64,000 bases of DNA from Salinisphaera sp. Q1T1-3 (GTDB taxonomy: Bacteria > Pseudomonadota > Gammaproteobacteria > Nevskiales > Salinisphaeraceae), in NCBI RefSeq assembly GCF_003602005.1, contig NZ_QZWD01000011.1:62001-126000 (forward strand). Direction: 5' to 3'. Below the pieces are notes generated by a model. That model made no database searches, was not told the origin of the DNA, and saw only the letters and a program-made list of their open reading frames with translations. Below, one piece after another: positions 1 through 8,327 of this stretch. Positions within the stretch are counted from its first letter, which is position 1. Each line of letters opens with the position of its first letter. The translations under genes were made by a program, and so were the position numbers.

Positions 1-1077
1 GTGCCGTCCAAGACGCAGAAAACGTCCGCTGCAGAACTCGCCCTGGCCCAGCGTGTTCCAGAAATCGCGATATTCGGCGCTGGTCGTGTAGGTCGGCTCG
101 CACAGCTGGCGATGATGCTGGCCGACAAGCTCTTCGGCGCGATATCCAAACAGGGTCAGGAACAAACCGTTTGCGGACAGGATCATTCCGCTCATGTCGA
201 ATTCGATCACGGCCTGCGAGCGCTCGATCGCATCGATCTTGCCGCGCGTATCCATCTGACGGTGCTTGATCTCGGTGACGTCGGTGGCGAACTTGACGAT
301 CCGGTGCGCTCGGCCATCGATATCCAGCACCGGGTTGTAGCTGGCCTGGATCCACACCGCTCGTCCGTCGCGGGCCAGGCGACGGAATTCGTCGACCACG
401 AACTCGCCGGCCCGCAGCCGAGCCCAGAACGCGGCATAGTCGTCGCTGCGTGCGTACTCGGCATCACAGAACATCCGGTGGTGACGACCGACGATCTCAT
501 CGAGTTCGTATCCGAAAGCCGCCAGAAAAGCAGCATTGGCGTGCCGGATAGTGCCGTCGAGATCAAACTCGATGACACTCTGCGCCCGATCGATCGCCCG
601 CATGCGGCTCTGGAATTCGACGTTGCGCAATTTTTCATCGGTGACGTCGAAGGCACACTTGACGACTTTGACGACGTGACCGGCGGCATCGCGGATCGGT
701 GCATAGGTCGCACGCAACCAGACCGAGCGACCGTCGCGTGTCAGGCGTCGATACTCACCCGTATCGGCCTCGCCCTGGCGCCCGAGCTTGTGCCAGAACT
801 GCCGATACGCCGGCGACTCGACATCGGCCGGCAGACAGAACACGCGATGGTGGGCGCCGACCAACTCCTCGCGGCTGTAGCCCATGAGCGCGAGAAACGG
901 TGCATTGGCTTCGAGAATGATGCCGTCGGCATCGAATTCGATGATCGCCTGCAAACGATCCACCGCTTCGATGATATCGGCACCGCGCGCTCGTGCGCTC
1001 GGTTCGGCCCGTGGCGATAGGCCCTCAGGGCGGCCATGCGGTAATGTTTCAGCCATCGGATTCGGCTTTGGCGCCAT
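1..1077 (-). CDS. Multi-PAS sensor protein, N-terminal part (cut by window edge)
   Basis: The gene reads leftward off the window; 359 codons are visible. Three successive PAS/PAC repeats can be read, marked by the parallel motifs GYSREELVGAHHRVFC, GYELDEIVGRHHRMFC and GYRAEELVGQHHRQLC. Each is preceded by an IIEFD/VIEFD-type strand, and the first two are followed by an RRLxRDGRxVW PAC segment. No membrane segment lies in the visible part, so a soluble cytoplasmic sensor is likely. Tandem PAS repeats of this type commonly precede a methyl-accepting chemotaxis signalling domain (BdlA/Aer2-like); that domain would lie outside the window, so the MCP call is inference. The start is set at the ATG at 1077, with an in-frame alternative at 1056. 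A long open frame on the opposite strand is its antisense shadow. Confidence 0.75.
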   Translation of the reverse strand, partial: MAPKPNPMAETLPHGRPEGLSPRAEPSARARGADIIEAVDRLQAIIEFDADGIILEANAPFLALMGYSREELVGAHHRVFCLPADVESPAYRQFWHKLGRQGEADTGEYRRLTRDGRSVWLRATYAPIRDAAGHVVKVVKCAFDVTDEKLRNVEFQSRMRAIDRAQSVIEFDLDGTIRHANAAFLAAFGYELDEIVGRHHRMFCDAEYARSDDYAAFWARLRAGEFVVDEFRRLARDGRAVWIQASYNPVLDIDGRAHRIVKFATDVTEIKHRQMDTRGKIDAIERSQAVIEFDMSGMILSANGLFLTLFGYRAEELVGQHHRQLCEPTYTTSAEYRDFWNTLGQGEFCSGRFLRLGRH

Positions 1078-1319
1078 CAAATTGTGGTTGACCCTTTATT
1101 GAACGACCAAGCTCGCAAGAACTTGAGCCCTGTTCGGTGCAATGGTCGCTCGAACGGACGGCGTCACATGCCGGGGCATCCCTCGGTCATCCATGGGGTA
1201 TCCCGGCCAGCCACTGCAACGCGTGACGGCTCGGGCACGTAATCCCACTCATGCCGCCGGGTGCGGCCGCGCCCGGCGTGCGGTTGCCCGGCGGCGGCGG
1301 ATTTCGATAATCGATGCGG

Positions 1320-1529
1320 GGGCCTGTGGATGGGTCGTCGTGCGCGTCCGCGCCGGGTGCACCCTGAAATGGACGATGGGCGGCAAGACGAGGCGTCGCA
1401 TGCTGGATTGCCGTCGTGTTTTTGATCCGGGGCGCTTGTGCCGAAGGGTGGGGCCGCTCGCGCATGGGCGCCTTGCAGCAGGCACGGCGGACTCTCGACG
1501 AAAGCACTCGCACGACACATCCTCAGGTC
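1320..1529. repeat. Degenerate copy (R1) of the dispersed GGGCCTGTTGA element
   Basis: The left end resembles the GGGCCTGTTGA terminus with mismatches. The body keeps the family blocks GACGATGGGCGGCAAGACG, GGATTGCCGTCGTGTTTTTG and CTCTCGACGAAAGC. The right end (near CACGACACATCCTCAGG) is a worn version of the inverted terminus. The copy sits in the 552-bp space between the PAS sensor and the CDP-alcohol phosphatidyltransferase gene; outside it I see nothing definite in that space. Confidence 0.7.
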
Positions 1530-1629
1530 ATCGGCGGTAATCGGCCGCCGTTCGCCACGAGACCGACTGCGGAGCGAGACACGTGCCAAGGACTGTTGTT
1601 GTTTCGACGCGGCGTGCCGGACGCACGCC

Positions 1630-2391
1630 ATGAGCACACGCCCTGTCCGACGTCGGTCGGCGGCCGCGCCCCGACTGCGTGCCGAGGCACTGACGGTGAT
1701 GGGCATCACCGCGGCCATATTGATCGTCATCGCGTTCTGGCTGCGTCATCGGGGGGATCTCGGTACCGCATTCGCGATCGCGGCACCCTGCGGATTCGGG
1801 CTGATGGCGGCACTGGTGATGCTGGCCCTGCCCGCCTATCCCCATGCCCGGTTCGGCGTGGCCAACATGCTGACCACCGCACGCGCCGGCATCACGGCCC
1901 TGATCGGTGCCCTGGCTTTTGAGGCAGAGCGCCTGACCGCCCCCGAGCCGAGGCTTGCCTGGCTCGCCACCGGGGCCACCGCGATCGCGCTCGCGCTCGA
2001 CGGACTCGACGGTTATGCTGCGCGCCGGCGCGCCGAGACATCGCGCTTCGGCGCGCGTTTCGACATGGAGATCGATGCCCTGCTGTTACTGCTGCTGTGC
2101 GTGCTGTTGCACGGCGCCGGCAAGGTGGGTATCTGGATCTATCTGCTGGGCGCCATGCGCTATGCGTTCGTGCTCGGCCAATGGCTCTGGCCGCGGCTGG
2201 CCCGACGCACGCTGGCTCCCAGCCAACGCCGCAAAACGGTCTGTGTGATCCAGGGCGTGGTGCTGTGCATCGGGCTCGCGCCTATCGTCACCGCCCCGCT
2301 GGCCTCGGTGATCGCCGCCGCCGCGCTGATCGCGCTGTCGGTGTCCTTCGCCCTGGATATCCGCGTCCTGCTGGCCGAGGATCAAGGATGA
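1630..2391 (+). CDS. CDP-alcohol phosphatidyltransferase family membrane protein
   Basis: This 253-residue integral membrane protein belongs to the family that transfers a phosphatidyl group from a CDP-activated lipid to an alcohol acceptor, or the related inositol/glycerol variants. The signature DG-x2-AR-x8-G-x3-D-x3-D is present as DGYAARR followed by GARFDMEID, which supplies the metal-binding aspartates. Several hydrophobic segments flank it. The chosen ATG at 1630 gives a short basic N-terminus before the first membrane segment; the open frame extends upstream only into repeat DNA. The stop overlaps the next start by ATGA, so it is translationally coupled to the FkbM methyltransferase. 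The acceptor alcohol cannot be told from sequence. Confidence 0.85.
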   Translation: MSTRPVRRRSAAAPRLRAEALTVMGITAAILIVIAFWLRHRGDLGTAFAIAAPCGFGLMAALVMLALPAYPHARFGVANMLTTARAGITALIGALAFEAERLTAPEPRLAWLATGATAIALALDGLDGYAARRRAETSRFGARFDMEIDALLLLLLCVLLHGAGKVGIWIYLLGAMRYAFVLGQWLWPRLARRTLAPSQRRKTVCVIQGVVLCIGLAPIVTAPLASVIAAAALIALSVSFALDIRVLLAEDQG

Positions 2392-3143
2392 CGATGCGCG
2401 CCCGACTCGGCCTGTGGCGCTCGATCGTGATCTATCACGCCCAGCCCTGGCGCACACGGGCGCTGCGACGCTTCTATGCCCGGCTGTTGCAGCCCGGCAT
2501 GCTGGCTTTCGATATCGGCGCGCATGTCGGCAATCGCAGTCGCGCGCTGGCGCAAGCCGGGCTCCGCGTCGTGGCCGTGGAACCGCAACCGATCTGTGCG
2601 GCTTATCTGGCACGCACCCTCGGGCGCGATCCACGCGTCACGCTGCGCCGCGAGGCCCTCGGCGCGGTCACGGGCACGGCCAGCCTGCGGATATCGAGTC
2701 GCCACCCGACCGTCTCGACGCTCGCCTCGGACTGGATCGATGCCGTTTCCCGAACCACCGGCTTTATGCAGGTCCGCTGGGACCAGACGGCCGAGGTCCC
2801 GGTACTCACGCTCGATGCGCTGATCGCCGCCCATGGCCGGCCGGATATCTGCAAGATCGACGTCGAGGGGCATGAAGCCGCCATACTGCAGGGACTGTCG
2901 CAGCCGCTGGATCGTGTCGTATTCGAGTATCTGCCGGTCGCGCCCGACACGGCCCTGGCCTGTATCGACCGGCTGAGCGCGCTGGCCGATGATTATCGCT
3001 ACAACTGGGTCATCGGCGAACGCCATCGCTGGGCTCGTGCCGACTGGGGCACGGCTGCCGACTGTCGTCGAGCAATCGAGGCCCGTCCACGCCACGGGCC
3101 GGGCTGGGATATCTATGCCTGTCGGACCGGCCGGACCACATGA
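2388..3143 (+). CDS. FkbM-family SAM-dependent methyltransferase
   Basis: This 251-residue protein has a Rossmann-type SAM-binding start (MLAFDIGAHVGNRSRALA), a second acidic strand (VVAVEPQP) and the family's ICKIDVEGHEAAIL segment, typical of FkbM-type methyltransferases. These usually methylate hydroxyls of glycans, lipids or secondary metabolites. The ATG overlaps the stop of the upstream phosphatidyltransferase (ATGA). The 3' end overlaps the convergent flippase-like gene by 31 bp. Its position suggests it decorates the product of the neighbouring lipid genes (inference). Confidence 0.82.
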   Translation: MTMRARLGLWRSIVIYHAQPWRTRALRRFYARLLQPGMLAFDIGAHVGNRSRALAQAGLRVVAVEPQPICAAYLARTLGRDPRVTLRREALGAVTGTASLRISSRHPTVSTLASDWIDAVSRTTGFMQVRWDQTAEVPVLTLDALIAAHGRPDICKIDVEGHEAAILQGLSQPLDRVVFEYLPVAPDTALACIDRLSALADDYRYNWVIGERHRWARADWGTAADCRRAIEARPRHGPGWDIYACRTGRTT

Positions 3144-4096
3144 AGGCGCCGACGCAGCAACAGCATCGCCCCGGGCAATGCCCCGACAAGGCTGACCAGT
3201 CCGTAGACAATGCTGGTCGCCACACCGTCGGCCGCACTTGCCCCGGCCAGCGGCCAGAGTGCCGCGGCCGCGGTTTCGCGCACGCCCCAGCCGGCGATCG
3301 ATACCGGCACCAACATGGTCAGCAGCACCAGGGGCACGAGCGCGATGGCGGCCGGAAACGACAACGGCGCCCCCACGGCCGCGCCGGCCAGCGCGAAGAC
3401 ACCGAGATAACCCGCGACGATCGCGAGCGACAATCCGGCCTGGCGCAGAAAAAGCCCGGGCCCGAGCCAGGCCGCGCGTACGGCACCGGCAAAGATGCCG
3501 GCCAGACGCGCGAGCCGCGCGGGTGCCCAGCGCGCGGCGGCCGCCACCAGGAGACCGGCAGCCGCCAGGACACTCACGGCACCGGCCACGAGCGGCACGG
3601 CACCGTCGATCTCGTGGCCGTGTGTGAGCAACCAGATCAGCAGGCCAACGGCTGCGACCAGCACGAGCGCCGCCTGGCCGGCCAAACGTTCGATCACGAC
3701 CGCATGCACCGCCACCGTCCAGCCGACGCGGTTGTCACCGGCCGGCCGATTGCGGGCCGCCCGCAGGACATCGCCCGATACGCCGCCGGGCAACACCTGA
3801 TTGAGCAGCGAGGCCACATAGTATTCGGCAACCGCCCGGTGCCGCGACAGCGCCTGGCCAAGCGCCTGGGCCGTCATGCGCCAGCGCAGACCCGACAGCA
3901 CGATCTGTGCCTGCACCAACAGGACAGCAACGGCGATCATCGGCCATCGCACCCGGTCGAGACGGGCAGCCACGGCCTGGTCACCGACCCCGATCGCCAC
4001 CAGCCCCAGCAATCCGGCGGCTGTCAGAACACGGATGGATCGGGCCCGCCAGAGATACGAGATCATGCCGGCCGCGACATGGTCTATCGGTCGCAT
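3113..4096 (-). CDS. Flippase-like / lysylphosphatidylglycerol synthase transmembrane (UPF0104) protein
   Basis: This 327-residue polytopic membrane protein has about eight hydrophobic helices and the features of the UPF0104/LPG-synthase-TM family (AglD2/MprF-type flippase domain). These include the region around VAEYYVASLLNQVLPGGVSGDVLRA (beginning at about residue 87) and PVSIAGWGVRETAAA near the C-terminus. It has no aminoacyltransferase domain, so a lipid or glycolipid translocation role is likelier than lipid lysylation. The start is uncertain: ATG 4096 or ATG 4066, neither with a good ribosome-binding site. It faces the FkbM gene tail-to-tail and is divergent from the sulfatase-fold gene. 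Confidence 0.8.
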   Translation of the reverse strand: MRPIDHVAAGMISYLWRARSIRVLTAAGLLGLVAIGVGDQAVAARLDRVRWPMIAVAVLLVQAQIVLSGLRWRMTAQALGQALSRHRAVAEYYVASLLNQVLPGGVSGDVLRAARNRPAGDNRVGWTVAVHAVVIERLAGQAALVLVAAVGLLIWLLTHGHEIDGAVPLVAGAVSVLAAAGLLVAAAARWAPARLARLAGIFAGAVRAAWLGPGLFLRQAGLSLAIVAGYLGVFALAGAAVGAPLSFPAAIALVPLVLLTMLVPVSIAGWGVRETAAAALWPLAGASAADGVATSIVYGLVSLVGALPGAMLLLRRRLHVVRPVRQA

Positions 4097-4134
4097 GCGT
4101 GCTGTATCGATCGTGCAATTGCCAGGTGCCGAGG

Positions 4135-5706
4135 ATGAGCAGCGCAGCAGTGCGCAGCCTGGTGGCGCTGGGGCTGCTGGCCGTGATCATCGGTCTGCCG
4201 GGGCTCTCCGGTGCACCGATACGTCTGGCCCTGCCCGTCGGCGCGCTGGTTATCGTGCTCGCCGCGAGCCTCCTGCGCCGCTGGCCCGGTCACATCTATC
4301 GCATGTTCGTCTGCGTGGCGGCCACGGCCATGGTTGCCCTCAAGATCGGCGATCGGGCCGTTGGCACGGCCTACGCCCGGGTGTTCAATCCAGTGACCGA
4401 CTGGGGACTCCTGCCAGCCGCATGGCATCTCGCGCGCGGCACCGTCGGTCCGGCCGTCACCGCGCTGACCGGCCTGGCGATCGGTGCCACGCTCGTGGGC
4501 CTGGCCGGCCTGCTGTACTGGGCGCTCGGCGGACCCTCGCGGTTGCGCACTACGCCACGCATGGTGCTGCGCTGTCTCTGTCTGCTCGGGATATGCGGTT
4601 TTCTGGTTCATCGTATTGGCGCGATACCTATCGGCGTCGAGGCCCCGGGCTGGCGCTATCTGGGTGATCGGATGGCGCTGGTCGTGCGGACGGAACACGC
4701 CGTGGCAGCCTTCGATCGCGATCTGGCAGACGATCCACTGGCCGGGCTGGCGCCGTCGAAGCGGTTCTCGGCGCTGACCGGCCGCGATGTCGTGCTCGTC
4801 TTCGTCGAATCCTACGGGCGCAGCGCGCTCATGGATCCACGCTATGCCGATTCCATCGGCGCCCGGCTTGACGCCATCGACGCGGCGCTCGACCGCACCG
4901 GGCGTCATGTCGTCAGCGGCTGGCTGCGCTCGCCCACCGTCGGCGGCATGAGCTGGCTGGCCCACGGCACACTGCTCTCCGGGCTCTGGCTCGACGATCA
5001 GCAACGCTACGATCGCGTGCTGGACAGCCAGCGCATCAGCCTCAACCGGCTCTTCCGGCGCGCGGGCTGGACCACGATCGCGGCCATGCCGGCGATTACC
5101 ATGGACTGGCCGGAAGCCCGCTGGTTCGGCTATGACCGAATCTACGGCGCCGATGATCTGGGTTATGCCGGGGCCCCGTTCAATTGGGTCACGATGCCGG
5201 ATCAGTACACGCTGTCGGCCATCCAGCGCATCACGGCCGGCATCGATCGCCCCGTCATGGTCGAGACCGCGCTCATCTCCAGCCACGCCCCCTGGACACC
5301 GGTACCACATCTCGTGCCCTGGGCGGATATCGGCGACGGCCACATATTCGATGCCCAGGCCCGGGCCGGCGATTCGCCGGCTACGGTCTGGGCCGACCCG
5401 GATCGGGTGCGTCAACAATACGAAAAAGCGGTGGACTACAGCCTGATGGCCGTGGGCGACTACATGGCCCGCTTCGGTGACGGCACGGTGTTCATCGTGC
5501 TCGGCGATCACCAGCCGGCGCCGATCATCACCGGCAAAGACGCCTCGCGCGACGTGCCGATTCATGTCATCGCCGACGATCCGCGCGTGTTGTCCCGGCT
5601 GAGCGCACGTGACTGGTCCCCGGGCATGCGGCCCGATCCCGGCTTGCCGGTACGCCCGATGAGCGCATTTCGCAACGATTTCACGCGCGCCATGAGCGGG
5701 CCCTGA
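4135..5706 (+). CDS. Sulfatase-fold membrane enzyme (LTA-synthase / phosphoglycerol-transferase-like)
   Basis: This 523-residue protein has about five hydrophobic segments in the first 170 residues, then a periplasmic alkaline-phosphatase-superfamily domain. That domain opens with DVVLVFVESYGRSALMD (metal-binding Glu) and has a Thr/Ser-rich nucleophile region SPTVGGMSWLAHGTLLSG and a metal-binding VLGDHQPAP near residue 460. This layout matches LtaS/OpgB/EptA-like enzymes that move phosphoglycerol or phosphoethanolamine onto envelope acceptors; which group is moved is not determinable. The start was chosen at ATG 4135, preceded by GAGG. The CDP-alcohol, FkbM and flippase genes beside it suggest a common lipid-modification pathway (inference). 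Confidence 0.78.
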   Translation: MSSAAVRSLVALGLLAVIIGLPGLSGAPIRLALPVGALVIVLAASLLRRWPGHIYRMFVCVAATAMVALKIGDRAVGTAYARVFNPVTDWGLLPAAWHLARGTVGPAVTALTGLAIGATLVGLAGLLYWALGGPSRLRTTPRMVLRCLCLLGICGFLVHRIGAIPIGVEAPGWRYLGDRMALVVRTEHAVAAFDRDLADDPLAGLAPSKRFSALTGRDVVLVFVESYGRSALMDPRYADSIGARLDAIDAALDRTGRHVVSGWLRSPTVGGMSWLAHGTLLSGLWLDDQQRYDRVLDSQRISLNRLFRRAGWTTIAAMPAITMDWPEARWFGYDRIYGADDLGYAGAPFNWVTMPDQYTLSAIQRITAGIDRPVMVETALISSHAPWTPVPHLVPWADIGDGHIFDAQARAGDSPATVWADPDRVRQQYEKAVDYSLMAVGDYMARFGDGTVFIVLGDHQPAPIITGKDASRDVPIHVIADDPRVLSRLSARDWSPGMRPDPGLPVRPMSAFRNDFTRAMSGP

Positions 5707-5708
5707 GT

Positions 5709-5936
5709 GTATAAACCCAGCACATTGTTCACGGATAACGGCCATCGGCTGATGGGGGGTTGATGATTCAGGCGGGCCAGGGGGCTATGCCAGTTGTCGT
5801 CATGGCGCCAATACGGCAGATAAGCCGCGCGCTCATCGGCGCTCTGGTACGCATGGGCATAGGCCCATTCATGTCACGCCGTCTGGATCAGCCGTTCGGC
5901 CTTGCCGTTGGCGCACGCGCGCGACCGCGAATACAG
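5709..5936 (-). pseudogene. IS481-family transposase C-terminal relic
   Basis: The reverse strand reads NGKAERLIQTA, a stop, HEWAYAHAYQSADERAAYLP, then DNWHSPLARLN and NHQPPISRWPLSVNNVLG. These are the last ~70 residues of an IS481-type integrase-catalytic-domain transposase (normally NGKAERFIQTALREWAYA...YNWHRPH...PPISR). An internal TGA and loss of everything upstream show it is a dead fragment. It abuts the stop of the sulfatase-fold gene and ends just before the stop of the next minus-strand gene. No inverted ends were recognised. Confidence 0.72.
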
Positions 5937-5939
5937 GCG

Positions 5940-6347
5940 TCAGTTCGGATCGTCAGACTTGTTCGGCAGCTTGTGCTGCTCGGTCACGATCGAACCGTCG
6001 GCTTTTTTCTTGACCGAAATCACGTGTCGCTGGGTCTCGACGGCGCGATGGCCCACCGGCAACGTCACCAGCCCGGCACGCTGCGCGCCGATAAGCACGG
6101 TCACCACGAGCGCCAACGTCGGCACGATCGTGATCATCACCATCTGTCGCCAGGCGAAGCCACTGGACCCGGCAGCGCGACGCGCGAATTGATAGACTAG
6201 ATAAACCAGCGTGCCGATCAGCGCGACACCGACCGTGATCCAGAACACGGCCCCGGTGACCACGGCGAATGCCAGCATGCAAAGCAGTAGTGTCGCCACC
6301 AGGCCAAGCACGCCAGCGGCCTCGAACACGAAATCGAACAAGCCCAT
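5940..6347 (-). CDS. Small hypothetical membrane protein
   Basis: Reading from MGLFDFVFEAAG, this is a 135-residue protein with three hydrophobic stretches (about residues 12-30, 32-50 and 68-85). It has a polar C-terminal tail rich in Lys, Asp and His (VISVKKKADGSIVTEQHK). I do not recognise the family. An upstream in-frame GTG at 6399-6401 with an AGGA sequence ahead of it would add 18 residues, so the start is uncertain. It is downstream of and co-oriented with the NagD-type phosphatase, about 200 bp away. Real coding status is supported by the membrane-protein pattern only. Confidence 0.6.
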   Translation of the reverse strand: MGLFDFVFEAAGVLGLVATLLLCMLAFAVVTGAVFWITVGVALIGTLVYLVYQFARRAAGSSGFAWRQMVMITIVPTLALVVTVLIGAQRAGLVTLPVGHRAVETQRHVISVKKKADGSIVTEQHKLPNKSDDPN

Positions 6348-6553
6348 CGGGGTCGCATCGTGGGTTCGACGCGGCCGCGATCGAGTGAGTAGACCGGCCA
6401 CAGCGGATGTCCTGTCTTGGAATGTCTCAAACCCGATGATGCGGCGTTTTCCTCGCCAGGCAAGTCAACGCGTCGCTTCGGGTCTCACGGGCGTCTGCAA
6501 ACGGGCCCGGGCCGGTTGCGGTGTGTCCGGGAACCGGCCTCGCCGAACGAGCC

Positions 6554-7384
6554 CTACAGATTCTCCATGAGGTCGGCCACCGAATCGTGAATGGCGGCGG
6601 GCCGGAACGGATAACGGTCCACATCCTCGCGCGAGGAGATGCCAGACAGCACGAGCACCGTATGCAGCCCGGCCTCGATACCGGCGACCACATCGGTATC
6701 CATGCGATCACCGATCATACCGGTGCGCTCGGAATGCGCACCCAGCTTGTTCATCGCCGACCGGAACATCATCGGGTTCGGCTTGCCGACGTAATAAGGC
6801 TCCCGCTTCGTGGCCGCGGTGATCAGGGCCGCCACCGCCCCCGTGGCCGGCAACACGCCCTCGGCACTCGGACCCGTCACATCGGGGTTCGTCGCGATGA
6901 AACGTGCCCCCTCGTTGATCAGGCGGATCGCCTTGGTGATGGCCTCGAACGAGTAGGTCCGCGTCTCGCCGAGCACCACGAAATCCGGATTCACATCCGT
7001 CATCACGAAACCGGCCTCGTGCATGGCCGTGGTCAGACCGGCCTCGCCGATGATGCAGGCCGAGCCGCCGGGTGCCTGATCCTTGAGAAAGGCGGCCGTG
7101 GCCAGCGCCGAGGTCCAGATCTGATCCTCCGGCACTTCGATGCCGCTGCGTGCCAGGCGTGCCGACAGATCGCGCGGGGTATAGATGGAATTATTGGTGA
7201 GCACCAGGAATCGCTTGCCCTGCTTGCGCCAGTGCTCGATGAGTTCGGCCGCGCCCGGCAATGCCTCGTTTTCGTGGACCAGAACACCGTCCATGTCGGT
7301 GAGCCAGCATTCGATCTCACGGTTTCGATCGGCGGACCGGTTCTTTTTGCCGTTATCGGATTTCTTGCTCACAGGCGATCGCAC
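6554..7384 (-). CDS. HAD-superfamily IIA phosphatase (NagD-like)
   Basis: This 276-residue HAD hydrolase has motif I in WLTDMDGVLVHE (nucleophile and acid/base Asp), motif II in FLVLTNNS, a C2-type IIA cap, the catalytic Lys in YYVGKPNPMMF, and the acidic motif IV in MIGDRMDTDV. The order and spacing match NagD/phosphoglycolate-phosphatase-like HAD-IIA enzymes that dephosphorylate nucleotides or sugar phosphates. The physiological substrate is unknown. The N-terminus is uncertain, with GTG starts at 7384 or 7372. The first ~22 residues are basic and polar and may not belong to the fold. Confidence 0.88.
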   Translation of the reverse strand: MRSPVSKKSDNGKKNRSADRNREIECWLTDMDGVLVHENEALPGAAELIEHWRKQGKRFLVLTNNSIYTPRDLSARLARSGIEVPEDQIWTSALATAAFLKDQAPGGSACIIGEAGLTTAMHEAGFVMTDVNPDFVVLGETRTYSFEAITKAIRLINEGARFIATNPDVTGPSAEGVLPATGAVAALITAATKREPYYVGKPNPMMFRSAMNKLGAHSERTGMIGDRMDTDVVAGIEAGLHTVLVLSGISSREDVDRYPFRPAAIHDSVADLMENL

Positions 7385-7625
7385 TCGCTGGAATCAGGAC
7401 ATCAATGATACGCGGTTACCACGAACGGCGTGCACACACGCGAAATGCGCAGAATCTGCATGAAGAATCGCTCACCCGGCACGAAACGACAAAAAACAAA
7501 TCGCGTGACATCACGCACTTAGTGCATATGGCACACAAACCGCACTGCCAGGGCCTTGCAGCGACCGCCTCAGCCTGCTTAGTTTCATAATTCATCCAAA
7601 GAGTCAATATGGGGGACTGGATATC

Positions 7626-7931
7626 ATGAGGATATTTCTCACCGCGCTGGCATTCGCCGGCCTGTTCTATGCCGGCAGTGCGCTGGCCGCCGTCAATGTC
7701 AACACGGCTTCGGCCGACACGCTGAGCCAGCTCAACGGCATCGGCACAGTCAAGGCGGCCGCGATCGTCGCCGATCGCAAGGCCAACGGCGATTACGACA
7801 GCCTCGATCAACTCACGCGTGTCGATGGCATCGGCAACAAGACCGTGGCCGCCCTCCAGGACGAGGCGACCGTCGGGGATGCCGACGACAACGACAGCGA
7901 CGACGGCACCCGCGACAGCGACGCCCAATAG
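7626..7931 (+). CDS. ComEA-family helix-hairpin-helix DNA-binding protein, exported
   Basis: This 101-residue protein has a clear signal peptide (MRIFLTALAFAGLFYAGSALA, cleavage about residue 21). The mature region begins AVNVNTASADTLSQLNGIG and contains two helix-hairpin-helix units (LNGIGTVKAAAIV and VDGIGNKTVAAL), as in ComEA-type periplasmic DNA-binding proteins. The C-terminal 20 residues are very acidic (DADDNDSDDG). ComEA proteins bind incoming DNA during natural transformation; small stand-alone versions also occur in non-competent bacteria. A GGGGGA ribosome-binding site precedes the ATG. No other competence gene is in the window. Confidence 0.85.
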   Translation: MRIFLTALAFAGLFYAGSALAAVNVNTASADTLSQLNGIGTVKAAAIVADRKANGDYDSLDQLTRVDGIGNKTVAALQDEATVGDADDNDSDDGTRDSDAQ

Positions 7932-8040
7932 ATCGCAGCCAACGCCGTGTCACGCCGCACCGGCGTGGCCCGGCATGGGCGGCCCGCGCACGCACCGACA
8001 TGCCGGGCCACGCGGTGTAGAGTGGCGGCATTGCAGCCTG

Positions 8041-8311
8041 GGGCGTGTTGATGTTTCGTTCGAGCGCCTTTTCGTTGAGAGACCGCAGTGTGTCCGGCAA
8101 GGCTCGCAACGCCGCCGGGCGCCCATCGTCGATTTTTCATGGGCGGCCCAACCCGAAGGGACAAGCGCCCCAAAATCAAAAACACGACGGCAATCCAGCG
8201 TTGTAGCCCGCGGGTGCAGCATGGCTGCACGGCGCACGACGCCTCGTCTTGCCGCTCATCGTCAATTTCAGGGCGCACTTGGCGCGGACTGCACGACACA
8301 TCAACACGCCC
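8041..8311. repeat. Dispersed MITE-like element, copy R2
   Basis: This copy has perfect 17-bp inverted ends when one flank is included: CCTGGGGCGTGTTGATG at 8037-8053 and its complement at 8299-8315. The interior carries the family blocks GGGCGCCCATCGTCGA, GGGACAAGCGCC, AACACGACGGCAATCCAG and CGTCTTGCCGC. It is inverted relative to copies R4, R6a and R7. It occupies most of the 396-bp gap between comEA and the 5'-nucleotidase gene, and its right end overlaps the AGGAG ribosome-binding site of that gene (8313-8317). Confidence 0.85.
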
Positions 8312-8327
8312 CAGGAGACGCCGCCCG

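Noticed and set aside
1-1020. Long plus-strand open frame at the window start
   Set aside because: It is antisense to the PAS-repeat sensor; the minus-strand translation has clear, repeated PAS motifs.
4084-5745. 553-codon minus-strand open frame
   Set aside because: It is antisense to the sulfatase-fold gene, rich in His/Arg/Gly, with no recognisable domain.
8088-8327. Shared peptide-like string (GAHRRFFMGGPTRRDKRP) repeated in several intergenic regions
   Set aside because: It comes from the dispersed element. Frames, starts and stops differ between copies (R2, R4, R6a, R7), so it is not a conserved small protein.
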